Below are positions 25,238 through 32,957 of a DNA stretch of 64,000 bases, one piece after another. Position numbers and translations under genes: made by a program. Each line of letters starts with the position of its first letter. Within the stretch, counting starts at the first letter, position 1. A model generated the notes under the pieces. The model did no database searches, had not been told where the DNA came from, and was given only the letters and a program-made list of their open reading frames with translations. Where the stretch lies: positions 2,316,243 through 2,380,242 of the forward strand of contig NZ_JAGGKR010000001.1 of NCBI RefSeq assembly GCF_017873855.1. The letters are read 5' to 3'. The stretch comes from Methanolinea mesophila (GTDB lineage: Archaea > Halobacteriota > Methanomicrobia > Methanomicrobiales > Methanospirillaceae).

Positions 25238-26407
25238 ATGATCACTCTTGCCCTGGCAGGAAAGCCGAACTGCGGGAAATCGACTTTCTTTCGGGCCGCA
25301 ACAATGGCTCATGCCGAGATCGCGAACTATCCGTTCACCACTATCGATGCCAACTTCGGAGTGGCCTATATCCGTACCGCCTGTCCCTGCAGGGGCCTTG
25401 ACCTGCAGTGCGGTAACTGCACCGACGGGGTCCGTTTCGTACCCGTTAATCTCATCGACGTGGCAGGCCTTGTCCCCGAGGCTCACAAGGGAAGGGGGCT
25501 CGGGAACCAGTTCCTGGACAACCTCCGCCAGGCAGATGCGATAATCCATATCGTGGATGCGAGCGGCGCCACCGACAGCGAAGGAAACCCCGTGGATATC
25601 GGGAGCCACAACCCGCTCGGGGATATCGAGTTCCTCGGGTTCGAGATGACCATGTGGATCTACGGCATCCTGGACAAGCACTGGGCCAAACTGCAGCGCC
25701 AGGCACAGAGCAAGACCTATTCTCTCTATAACGGGGTCTCGGACGTGCTCACCGGGCTTGGAATCTCTCCCGAAGAGGTGAGGGATGCCGAGGTTTCCGC
25801 GGGGATCGAGCTCTCGCATGCCGGCGAACAGGAACTGATCATGTTCTGCAGGGAGATCATGAAGATCTCAAAACCCATGGTGCCAGTGGCCAACAAGGCC
25901 GACCAGGCCCCGCCCGCGATGCTCGAGAAACTTGTTGCGGGAGGAGCGATACCTGCAAGCGCCGCCGGCGAGCTCGCATTGCGGAATGCGGCGGCGGCGA
26001 ACCTGATCCGTTACCTGCCGGGGGACCCCGTGTTCTCGGTAGCGAACGAGGGAGCGCTCACCCCGCCCCAGAAAGCAGGCCTCGCGAAGATATCGGAGTA
26101 TATGGCAAAGTTCAAAGGGACCGGTGTCCAGCAGGCGATAAATTATACCGTTCACACCCTGCTGGATATGATCGTGGTGTACCCGGTCGAGGACGAGCAT
26201 AAGTTCTCTGACAGCAGAGGGAGGGTGCTCCCCGACGCGTTCCTGATGAAAAAGGGATCGACCCCCCGCGACCTTGCCTTCCAGGTGCACACCGATATCG
26301 GTGAACGTTTCCTGTACGCGGTAGATGCCAGGACCAAGATGCGCATCAAAGATACCTACGAGCTGCGGGAAGGCGATATCGTCCGTATCGTAAGTGCCGC
26401 GAAATAA
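25238..26407 (+). CDS. Obg/YchF-type ATP/GTPase with TGS domain
   Basis: 389 residues. P-loop AGKPNCGKST at 7-16, G2/G3 region DVAGLVPEAHKGRGLGNQFL, NKAD as the base-recognition motif, and a C-terminal TGS domain (DAFLMKKGSTPRDLAFQVHT). In YchF/OLA1 proteins the altered NKxD region favours ATP; they bind ribosomes. A notable feature is a four-Cys cluster in the switch region, C49xC51 and C58xxC61, that could bind metal or act as a redox switch; archaeal relatives share it. It is divergently transcribed from the pyruvate-kinase-like gene. Confidence 0.93.
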   Translation: MITLALAGKPNCGKSTFFRAATMAHAEIANYPFTTIDANFGVAYIRTACPCRGLDLQCGNCTDGVRFVPVNLIDVAGLVPEAHKGRGLGNQFLDNLRQADAIIHIVDASGATDSEGNPVDIGSHNPLGDIEFLGFEMTMWIYGILDKHWAKLQRQAQSKTYSLYNGVSDVLTGLGISPEEVRDAEVSAGIELSHAGEQELIMFCREIMKISKPMVPVANKADQAPPAMLEKLVAGGAIPASAAGELALRNAAAANLIRYLPGDPVFSVANEGALTPPQKAGLAKISEYMAKFKGTGVQQAINYTVHTLLDMIVVYPVEDEHKFSDSRGRVLPDAFLMKKGSTPRDLAFQVHTDIGERFLYAVDARTKMRIKDTYELREGDIVRIVSAAK

Positions 26408-26456
26408 CCTCTTTTTCCCCCATCAGGGGCAATAATCCGGTAGTTTACCCATTAAG

Positions 26457-26465
26457 CTTAAATAT
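26457..26465 (+). promoter_or_regulatory. TATA box of the 26492 gene (leaderless)
   Basis: CTTAAATAT lies with its centre about 30 bases before the ATG at 26492, so the predicted transcript starts at or within a few bases of the start codon. No ribosome-binding site is present, as expected of a leaderless mRNA. Confidence 0.5.
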
Positions 26466-26491
26466 GAGGACTGTTTATACTGAATATTAAT

Positions 26492-26812
26492 ATGGGTGGC
26501 GAGATATTCCAGGCCCAAATCCTGCGTAATTTCTTCGATACTATAACGGGTACCGACAGGAATCTCACCCGTATCTACATGTGCGTGATCAGCCTGGCGA
26601 AGCTCCGGATGGAATCCCCCGAAAAAGTCACCTTCCTTGTCGACCAGTTGAAAAAGAGCAAGCAGCAACGCGAGCTCTCCATAGATATTCTCGATTATAT
26701 GGCCGACTGTGCCCTCCAGCTGGAGATGAACGTGGTGCAGACGGCGTTCGGGGTAAAGGAAGTCGGCGAGATGGTCCAGGATTTCAATACTATCAGCCTG
26801 GACTCCCTGTAA
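26492..26812 (+). CDS. Small conserved-looking helical protein, function unknown
   Basis: 106 residues, almost wholly alpha-helical by composition (ILRNFFDTITGTDRNLTRI, VTFLVDQLKKSKQQRELSI, VGEMVQDFNTISLDSL), with no signal peptide, membrane segment or known domain. It stands alone with its own TATA box and probable leaderless start. The codon usage and acidic/basic balance look like a real gene. I cannot assign a function. Confidence 0.7.
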   Translation: MGGEIFQAQILRNFFDTITGTDRNLTRIYMCVISLAKLRMESPEKVTFLVDQLKKSKQQRELSIDILDYMADCALQLEMNVVQTAFGVKEVGEMVQDFNTISLDSL

Positions 26813-26979
26813 TCCCGACCGGGGTCCCCTGTAATTATATTAATTTTACACTAATTCTGCGGTATTTTTCTGGCAGGCGACCCCGGATACATCCAGGTTC
26901 CGGTTGAATTTGGGAAAAAATGAATGATCCCCCTGTTCGGACGCCGTCCGGGTCCGGATCCTCCCGCTCCGCGGATCGT

Positions 26980-27834
26980 TCAGAGACCGAGCTGCTCTTT
27001 ATAAGAACTGATGATCTGAAGCGGGAAGTTCTGGTGCTCGTCGAGTGCCTGCCCGTCGTCGGGAGATTCAAGGTATGCCACCGCGTAGAGCAGGAGGATT
27101 GCATTGTTCAGGATTAGCGTGTCCCTGTCCTCGACCTGGTCCGGGGGGAGGCGGATGGCGAGATAGTCCTCCTGGTCAGGGGAGAACATGACCGGTGAAT
27201 AACCCGAAACCCTCGCATTCTCGAGGTTGTCCGACCGGTCCCTGACAATTTCGAGGGCGGCTTTCAGGACACGATGTTCAGGCGTCGCGTCGAGTCTCCG
27301 GATCGCGTTGTCTGCGCTCGCAATCACCTTCCGGTAGAGGGCGAACTTGAATGAGAGCACCGCGGAGGCAATCTCATGAGCGGTCACCCGGTCCATTCCC
27401 CGGTATAGCGGGGAAAGCCTGGTAATATAGTTGTAGAGAAATTTTTCCATGGGATCTTCTCCTGTCACTTTGGTGCGAGGCACATTAAACCGAACGTTGA
27501 GCCTGATCATCAGGATCGTGATGCTGGCGGCAAACAGCAGCTGGAGCAGCAGGCTCGGCCGGAGCTCCAGGGGGACGATAAAGATCATCAATGCATAAAA
27601 TGGCGCCAGGAGCGAGACGATGTCCTTTCGAGGTTTAAGCCAGGCGAGATATGCGAGCAGGATCGATGCGATCACCGATCCCCAGTAAAAGTCGCCTGCT
27701 TCTGAGATCACTCCCGAGGCCTGGAGGGAATACGCAAGTGCAGCCCCTCCGAACGAGAATACCGGGACCGCGATCGAGAGGATCAGCTCGTTCCGGCGAA
27801 GCCCGAAAAGACCGTGATGTTCTGTTTCGGCCAT
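26980..27834 (-). CDS. Membrane protein with cytoplasmic helical C-terminal domain, function unknown
   Basis: 284 residues. The N-terminal half has about four hydrophobic segments (LILSIAVPVFSFGGAALAY, WGSVIASILLAYLAWL, LLQLLFAASITILMI); the C-terminal half is soluble and helical (FKFALYRKVIASADNAIRRL, DTLILNNAILLLYAVAYLE). No catalytic motif is recognised. It stands as a single gene divergent from the sugar nucleotidyltransferase at 28008. Confidence 0.72.
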   Translation of the reverse strand: MAETEHHGLFGLRRNELILSIAVPVFSFGGAALAYSLQASGVISEAGDFYWGSVIASILLAYLAWLKPRKDIVSLLAPFYALMIFIVPLELRPSLLLQLLFAASITILMIRLNVRFNVPRTKVTGEDPMEKFLYNYITRLSPLYRGMDRVTAHEIASAVLSFKFALYRKVIASADNAIRRLDATPEHRVLKAALEIVRDRSDNLENARVSGYSPVMFSPDQEDYLAIRLPPDQVEDRDTLILNNAILLLYAVAYLESPDDGQALDEHQNFPLQIISSYKEQLGL

Positions 27835-28007
27835 GATTGCGTATGTACATAGTTGAGGAATCGTGATAACTCTTTTTTATGGGTCCCGCAACGGTGCGGG
27901 AGCATAAAAATCCTGCCGGGCGAGGATTTCGAAGAATCCGTACCGGAACAATACCGCAGAAGCGTCCCTCACTATGGTTAATGAGAAATGGAAGCGCATC
28001 CTCTTGC

Positions 28008-29186
28008 ATGAAGGTCTGCATTATGTGCGGGGGCGAGGGCACGAGGCTCCGCCCGCTTACCTTTGAGCGGCCCAAACCCTGCATTCCCATCGTGAACCGC
28101 CCCTCAATCCAGCACCTGGTCGCCCACCTCGCCAACCTCGGGTTTCGTGAAGTGGTAGTCACTCTGGGCTACATGGGGGATGCGATCGAGGCCGCCCTCG
28201 GCGACGGGTCGCTTTTCGGCGCAGATGTGACCTATGTGCACGAAGAGGTCAAACTCGGCACCGCGGGAAGCGTGAAAAATGCGCAGGAGTTCCTCGACGG
28301 CCAGAATTTTCTCGTCGTCGGGGGGGACCACGTCACCGACCTCAACCTGTTGGAATTCTACCGGGAATTCAACAGGAAAAAATCGATCCTTTCCATCGGG
28401 CTGATAAGCATCGACGAGCCTTCGGAGTATGGCATCGCGGAGATCGACGTCTCCTACCAGATCAAGCGGTTCAAGGAGAAACCTTCTCCGGGGGAGATAT
28501 TCTCGAACCTGGCCAGCACCGGGATATACGTCTGCAGTCCCGAGATATTCGATTACATCCCGCCCGGCACCAAGTTCGATTTCGCCCGGGACCTCTTCCC
28601 GAAACTCATGGAACAGGGCCACACAATCTCCGGGTGGCTGGCCCGGGGGAACTGGACCGACGTGGGAAGTCCCGGGTCCCTCCGCCAGGCGGAGAAATGG
28701 AAGTTGCAGGATATCCCGTTCACCAGCATCACCGGGGATCTCACCATCCGCTCCGGCCAGATTCAGGGGCCTGTCATGCTGGGCAACTCGTTCTCCATGG
28801 GCTACAACTCAAGGGTCATCGGTCCGGTAGCCATCGGAGAAGGAACTACGATCGGGGACAGTGTTCTGATCGGCCCCTATACGAGTATCGGCGACAACTG
28901 CCACATCAAGAACGACGTCAAGATATTCTCCTCATCGGTCTACAATCGGGTTACGGTAGGCAGGAATACCACGATCTCCGGGTCGATCATCGATAATGAC
29001 ACGGTCATCGGGGACGATTGCAGCCTCGAGCACGATACTGTGATAGGGCCGAGGGCGGTGCTCAGGAACAGCGTGGTGGTCCATTCCCGGACCCGGCTCT
29101 GGCCCGAAGTGGTGGTGCCGCAGGGCACCGTCGTAAAAGAGCACGTGCTTAACGAGAAATACGACCTGCGCTGCGAGGGGTCCTAG
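28008..29186 (+). CDS. Sugar-1-phosphate nucleotidyltransferase with left-handed beta-helix domain
   Basis: About 392 residues. The N-terminal nucleotidyltransferase domain starts CGGEGTRLRPLTFERPKP, the activating-nucleotide signature, with the substrate motif VVGGDHVTDLN and metal ligands near NWTDVGSP. The C-terminal third is a hexapeptide-repeat beta-helix (GEGTTIGDSVLIGPYTSIGD and following). It should make an NDP-sugar, probably UDP-glucose or GDP-mannose type, for surface glycans; the exact sugar cannot be read. ATG 28008 places the signature at the N-terminus as in the family. Its 3' end overlaps the convergent CBS gene by 4 bases. Confidence 0.92.
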   Translation: MKVCIMCGGEGTRLRPLTFERPKPCIPIVNRPSIQHLVAHLANLGFREVVVTLGYMGDAIEAALGDGSLFGADVTYVHEEVKLGTAGSVKNAQEFLDGQNFLVVGGDHVTDLNLLEFYREFNRKKSILSIGLISIDEPSEYGIAEIDVSYQIKRFKEKPSPGEIFSNLASTGIYVCSPEIFDYIPPGTKFDFARDLFPKLMEQGHTISGWLARGNWTDVGSPGSLRQAEKWKLQDIPFTSITGDLTIRSGQIQGPVMLGNSFSMGYNSRVIGPVAIGEGTTIGDSVLIGPYTSIGDNCHIKNDVKIFSSSVYNRVTVGRNTTISGSIIDNDTVIGDDCSLEHDTVIGPRAVLRNSVVVHSRTRLWPEVVVPQGTVVKEHVLNEKYDLRCEGS

Positions 29187-29968
29187 GCCCTCCGGACCAG
29201 CCGGTGAGTGACGGCGACCAGGGGGTGGCGGGCATAGTCCATCACCTGGATATCGTCGAGAGAATGCAGGTTCATCGCTTTTGCGGTCCTTTCCAGCCCG
29301 AGTTCGATATCCTCGCACACGTCAATCACATAAGCATCGAGTGTCTTGATCCCGAGCTTCTTCGCCGCGATCGCCCGGTGGTGCCCGTCGACGAGTATCA
29401 GCCGGTTCGGCCTCCTTACCACGATCAGGGGCTCCGCAAGGCCCTTCCTGATCTCGTACATCCTTCCCTCGAGCTCGTCTTCATAAATCCTCGACTGCGT
29501 GGGGATGAGTTCGTTGATGGGAACGCTCTCCCGCTTCAGCTCGGGTTCGACCCCGTGGAGTTTCTTGAGGGTGGTGATGAAATTAAAGACCTTTTCCGGT
29601 GAGACATGCTCGATCTGGGAGCGGATGACGTCCGTATTGGAGATGATCCCGAGAAGCACATTTTTCTCGTCGACCACCGGGAGTTTCTGGATTCCCGAGC
29701 GGAATATCACCCGTGCGGCATCGTTGATACTCATGTCAGGGTCTGCCACGATGAGGTGCTGGGACATCACCTTCTCGACCGGGGCGGTGGGAGGGACGAA
29801 GAGCAGATCCCTGGCAGCGATATATCCCACCACCTCCTTTCCGTTGACCACCGGAAATCCGTCGTGTTTCGTGGTCTGGATCTTCTCGATCACCTCTTTT
29901 ATGGTTCCGTGTACATCAACGGTCACCACATCGTAGGTCATGTAATCCCTGACCTTTTTCTTGTCCAT
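29183..29968 (-). CDS. CBS-pair protein fused to a ParB-like domain
   Basis: 261 residues. Two CBS motifs (MTYDVVTVDVHGTIKEVIE; HLIVADPDMSINDAARVIF, with FPVVN and LPVVD strands) fill about residues 1-125. The second part has a ParB/Srx-like core: PINELIPTQSRIYEDELEG, PLIVVRRPNRLILVDGHHR and a helical AIAAKKLG segment. ParB-like domains bind or hydrolyse nucleotides (CTP in true ParB, ATP in sulfiredoxin and SerK kinases). The fusion resembles archaeal free serine kinase-type proteins (SerK has a ParB-like fold), so adenylate sensing by CBS coupled to a kinase activity is possible. Function is inferred. Confidence 0.85.
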   Translation of the reverse strand: MDKKKVRDYMTYDVVTVDVHGTIKEVIEKIQTTKHDGFPVVNGKEVVGYIAARDLLFVPPTAPVEKVMSQHLIVADPDMSINDAARVIFRSGIQKLPVVDEKNVLLGIISNTDVIRSQIEHVSPEKVFNFITTLKKLHGVEPELKRESVPINELIPTQSRIYEDELEGRMYEIRKGLAEPLIVVRRPNRLILVDGHHRAIAAKKLGIKTLDAYVIDVCEDIELGLERTAKAMNLHSLDDIQVMDYARHPLVAVTHRLVRRA

Positions 29969-30027
29969 GGGATCAGTACTTGTTGGTTTTTACCCATCAA
30001 GCCATCGGGGAAAAAAAGGAGGCCCGG

Positions 30028-30498
30028 TTATTCGATGGGGATCCTTGTCCCCTTGTCTACGGCCGCTTTTTTGAGCCGGATCTCGAGCACACCGTTCTTG
30101 AACGAGGCATTGGCCCGTTCTTCGCTCACTTCACGGGGAAGGACCACAATTCTCTTCATCGACCCGGAAAACCTTTCTTTTACAAAGTATTCCTTCTCCC
30201 TCTCCTCGCTCTCCATTCTCCTGAATGTAGCGATCTCCAGGGTCACGGGGTTTATCAGGCTTACGGAAATGTCTTCTTTCTCCAGCCCGGGAAGGTCTGC
30301 GACTACGATCACCTCCTCTTCAAGGTCCCGGACATCCACCCGGAACTCTCCCCTGATGGCCGGAAGCATGCGGTCGGCGATCCCCCCCGGAGGGAGGATC
30401 CTGACGGCGGTCGGCCCCCACATGCGCTCCATATCGAGCATCAGGTCTTCCATATCCCGCGACATCCAGTGGAAAGGATATCTTCGTCTCCATGCCAT
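30028..30498 (-). CDS. hsp20: Small heat-shock protein, Hsp20/alpha-crystallin family
   Basis: 156 residues. An N-terminal arm (residues 1-50) leads to an alpha-crystallin domain (FRVDVRDLEEEVIVVADLPG, ISVSLINPVTLEI, RIVVLPREVSEERANASFKN) ending with the A-S-F-K-N-G-V-L-E-I motif and a C-terminal I-x-I/V-type tail (TRIPIE) used for oligomer assembly. It is an ATP-independent holdase. A GAGGT site precedes ATG 30498. Stands alone as a single gene. Confidence 0.95.
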   Translation of the reverse strand: MAWRRRYPFHWMSRDMEDLMLDMERMWGPTAVRILPPGGIADRMLPAIRGEFRVDVRDLEEEVIVVADLPGLEKEDISVSLINPVTLEIATFRRMESEEREKEYFVKERFSGSMKRIVVLPREVSEERANASFKNGVLEIRLKKAAVDKGTRIPIE

Positions 30499-30699
30499 GG
30501 TAGTACCTCATTCCTGTAGATCCGACCGGGCCGGGGCCCCGAAGGACTAGCCTCCAGTTACGGTTCTTTAATGATAAAATTAACCTATGCACGGCGGGAG
30601 AATATATCAGCCGCAGGTGGTTCGCGACCGGTTAAATCCCGGTATCGTCCGGTCCTGTAAGTGAATGTTTATCAATATTCGTGACGGATGGTACTCCAG

Positions 30700-31398
30700 A
30701 TGAATAAGAAGAAAACATCGGGCCAGAAGGGTAAAAAAACCTCCTGGAACTCCACGAAAATCTTAATGGTGGTGTTCGGGGTAGGTTTCGTGATTTTCAT
30801 GATTCTGAGTTCGCTGGGCATGGGATGGCTCGCCGGGCTCCGCCCCGCATCCGCGGGCGATTCGGTCATGATCGACTATACTATCCAGGACAACCAGGGC
30901 ATGCCCGTACTGACCTCGAATCCGCGGATCTTCAATGCCACTCTTGACCAGGGAAGGCTCTGCATCCTCACCAATTACCTCATCGTCCCGGTGAATTCCA
31001 CCAGCGGGTCGGTAGTCTACACCTTCCCCGACGCGACCGGGACCGCACAGGTCGGGATCTTTTCGAGCGAGTACAATTCTCTCGCCAGTGCCATTGCAGG
31101 GATGAAGGACGGGGAGACCAAGGTGGTATCCTTCCCCGACAAAGACGGACTTTCCTGGAACATGACCATCGAGAACTTCCAGAGCATCGGGGGCAACTAT
31201 ACGACCGCACGGGTAGGGGACGAAGTCCTCATGAACTTCGCCAAGAACCCGGAGATCAACGTGGACGACACCCAGCCGACACCGGATAACTACTACTACA
31301 GGATCGGATACATCAAAGAGAAGACCGCGGACGGCGTGATCATCGACTTTGGATATTCCCAGATCCAGCTCGACGTGCTGCGCATCAATAACCGCTGA
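30700..31398 (+). CDS. Membrane-anchored FKBP/SlyD-like protein (degenerate PPIase)
   Basis: About 232 residues. A Lys-rich N-terminus precedes one transmembrane segment (ILMVVFGVGFVIFMILSSLG), then an extracytoplasmic domain starting GDSVMIDYTIQDNQGMPV and continuing SAIAGMKDGETKVVSFP, which follows the FKBP/SlyD pattern with an inserted-flap-like middle. The aromatic residues of a normal FKBP active site are not clearly kept, so it may be a chaperone domain without isomerase activity. A TATA-like TTTATCAA near 30667 favours ATG 30700 over ATG 30688. Confidence 0.72.
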   Translation: MNKKKTSGQKGKKTSWNSTKILMVVFGVGFVIFMILSSLGMGWLAGLRPASAGDSVMIDYTIQDNQGMPVLTSNPRIFNATLDQGRLCILTNYLIVPVNSTSGSVVYTFPDATGTAQVGIFSSEYNSLASAIAGMKDGETKVVSFPDKDGLSWNMTIENFQSIGGNYTTARVGDEVLMNFAKNPEINVDDTQPTPDNYYYRIGYIKEKTADGVIIDFGYSQIQLDVLRINNR

Positions 31399-31410
31399 AC
31401 CGGGGCAGAG

Positions 31411-31420
31411 GTTTTTATAA
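31411..31420 (+). promoter_or_regulatory. TATA box of the thioredoxin-like gene
   Basis: GTTTTTATAA ends 22 bases before the ATG at 31443, predicting initiation within a few bases of the start codon, so the mRNA is probably leaderless. Confidence 0.5.
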
Positions 31421-31442
31421 CTCCGGACCCTCTTTTCTTGGT

Positions 31443-31703
31443 ATGGCACTTCAGGTGATCAGTTTTTACCAGGAAGGGTGCATGGCCTGCCAGGAGCAGG
31501 AGCCCATCAATAAAGAGATAGAAAAGGCCTTGAACATCAGGATCGAGGCGATAAATCCCCTGAAGAATCGTTCTTATATCTCCCAGTACAATCTCCGCGT
31601 CACTCCGACAGTCCTGGTGATCAGGGACGGTGAAGTGGTTGCACGCTTCGAAGGGGTTGTCCACAGGGAGGAGCTCGAAGCGGCAATAAAAAAGAATCTA
31701 TAA
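31443..31703 (+). CDS. Thioredoxin-like protein with CMAC motif
   Basis: 86 residues, a compact thioredoxin fold: VISFYQEGCMACQEQEPI holds the redox pair C13-M-A-C16 and VTPTVLVIRDGEVVARFEG contains the cis-Pro strand. A short thioredoxin of this size is typical for methanogens. It could reduce protein disulfides in the cytoplasm; the partner reductase is not in the window. It stands just after the FKBP-like gene but has its own TATA box. Confidence 0.9.
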   Translation: MALQVISFYQEGCMACQEQEPINKEIEKALNIRIEAINPLKNRSYISQYNLRVTPTVLVIRDGEVVARFEGVVHREELEAAIKKNL

Positions 31704-31711
31704 AAGGGAAT

Positions 31712-32287
31712 CTATAAAGGATACCCGTATACACGCCGTATCCGGCTGGCAACCGTCCTGTACCCCTCTTTTCGGAGCACTCCCCCGTCCCTGAGCTTTA
31801 TCTGCGCCACCCTGAACTTCCATTTCCCGACTGTGTAGACCGCTCCCACCTCGTACATTGTGTCCCCGGCAACACCGGCCTCCAGGGGGATGGTTTTCCA
31901 CCCTTCGTGGACCGAGAACCGCACTACCACTTCTTCTATCTTCCGTGTCCATAGTGCGGAGATATCCTTTGCGGGTGCCTTTTTGAGCCTCTTAGGCCCT
32001 GCTTCGATCCCCGTGATCTCGACACCGATGTAGTCTTCCCCGCATCCGGCGACATGATGATCGCCAAGTTCGCACAGCTCGTCGGGGAACAGCTCTATCC
32101 CGCACACCCTGGAAGCGCCCTCCTCGCTGACTATGGTTTTAACCGTTATTGGTTCCGGCTCTTCATGGCGGGGGGTATGGAAAACCGTACCGCATTGTCC
32201 GCATCTGACCAGGAGGTCCCTCGAATCGGCAAGGATTTCGCATTCAAGCATATCCCGGCAGGTCGGGCACCAGGCCTCTGTATTCAT
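31712..32287 (-). CDS. Zinc-ribbon protein of the HVO_0476 type
   Basis: About 191 residues. An N-terminal zinc ribbon has WCPTCRDMLE and LLVRCGQCGTVF (two CxxC pairs), followed by a beta-rich archaeal domain (VRFSVHEGWKTIPLEAG, KWKFRVAQIKLRDGGVLRKEG). This matches the conserved archaeal HVO_0476-type zinc-finger family, whose role is not known; a nucleic-acid or ribosome link is plausible. ATG 32287 sits about 27 bases after a minus-strand TATA (TTTTATATC at 32309-32318), so the mRNA is leaderless and this start is well supported over the longer frame to 32329. Confidence 0.83.
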   Translation of the reverse strand: MNTEAWCPTCRDMLECEILADSRDLLVRCGQCGTVFHTPRHEEPEPITVKTIVSEEGASRVCGIELFPDELCELGDHHVAGCGEDYIGVEITGIEAGPKRLKKAPAKDISALWTRKIEEVVVRFSVHEGWKTIPLEAGVAGDTMYEVGAVYTVGKWKFRVAQIKLRDGGVLRKEGYRTVASRIRRVYGYPL

Positions 32288-32308
32288 TAATAAGAATGGT
32301 GAACCTGT

Positions 32309-32319
32309 GATATAAAAGG
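32309..32319 (-). promoter_or_regulatory. TATA box for the zinc-ribbon gene
   Basis: The minus strand reads CCTTTTATATC; its distance to ATG 32287 fits a leaderless transcript. It touches the start codon of the plus-strand DUF371 gene and so cannot serve that gene. Confidence 0.5.
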
Positions 32320-32754
32320 ATGAAGGCAACGGAACGGATCGTCTGCAAAGGACATAAAAACATCACCGCACAGCATCGCACCACCTTCGAGGTCACCTGC
32401 GAAGATCAGCTGACCCTGCAGGGAGACTGCATCATCGGAGTTGGCGCCGACAGGAGTGCGGCGGATCTCGGAAGCGAGTTCCGGACGGTGATGACCTCTC
32501 CCCATTCCGTCCTGACCACAAGGCTGCGGTGCGAAGGGCACGAGCTCGAGATACGTTCCTCAGGTGATCCCGGGCTCAGCCTGACCCATCCCACGGATCT
32601 CGTGTGGAGGAAGAGTGAGTTTGTGTGCGCAAGGACCATCGGGATCCGGACAAATGCCGCGGCCCGCGATTTACCCCGGGATTTCGTTGAATCCCTTGCG
32701 AACGGCGCTGTGCTGATTGTGGAACTCATCGCCGAATGCCCGGACTCCGGGTGA
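32320..32754 (+). CDS. DUF371 protein
   Basis: 144 residues matching the archaeal DUF371 family: the N-terminal CKGHKNITAQHRTTFEVTCE motif, GDCIIGVGADRSAADL, and the C-terminal ARTIGIRTNAAARDLPRDF. The family is found in most Euryarchaeota and has a beta-sandwich-like fold but no assigned activity. The conserved His and Asp residues suggest an enzyme or metal site; that is speculation. It is divergent from the zinc-ribbon protein and convergent with xseB. Confidence 0.9.
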   Translation: MKATERIVCKGHKNITAQHRTTFEVTCEDQLTLQGDCIIGVGADRSAADLGSEFRTVMTSPHSVLTTRLRCEGHELEIRSSGDPGLSLTHPTDLVWRKSEFVCARTIGIRTNAAARDLPRDFVESLANGAVLIVELIAECPDSG

Positions 32755-32762
32755 CTACCGGG

Positions 32763-32957
32763 TCAGCCTTTCCCAGGATCGCATCCAAGACTCGATATTT
32801 TCAGTTCGGCTTCTTCCAGGAGTTTTTCGGCCTGGCTGATGAGGACCGCCCCCCTCTCGTAGAGCTGGATGCTCTCGTCGAGGCTGGTATCCGGATCCTC
32901 CATCTTTCTTACAATCTCCCGCAGTTCTTTTACCAGATCTTCATATTTTACGCTCAT
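32763..32957 (-). CDS. xseB: Exodeoxyribonuclease VII small subunit
   Basis: 64 residues, all helical: YEDLVKELREIVRKMEDPDT, LDESIQLYERGAVLISQAEK and a short acidic tail, the usual XseB pattern of two helices forming a hairpin. Together with XseA it degrades single-stranded DNA in both directions without metal. It overlaps the end of xseA by 17 bases, giving translational coupling. Exonuclease VII is a bacterial system; its presence in an archaeon points to horizontal transfer, although several methanogens carry it. Confidence 0.92.
   Translation of the reverse strand: MSVKYEDLVKELREIVRKMEDPDTSLDESIQLYERGAVLISQAEKLLEEAELKISSLGCDPGKG

Noticed and set aside
32309..32319. TATA box for the plus-strand DUF371 gene
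   Set aside because: It touches the ATG at 32320, so transcription would start inside the gene. Read on the minus strand it fits the zinc-ribbon gene exactly.
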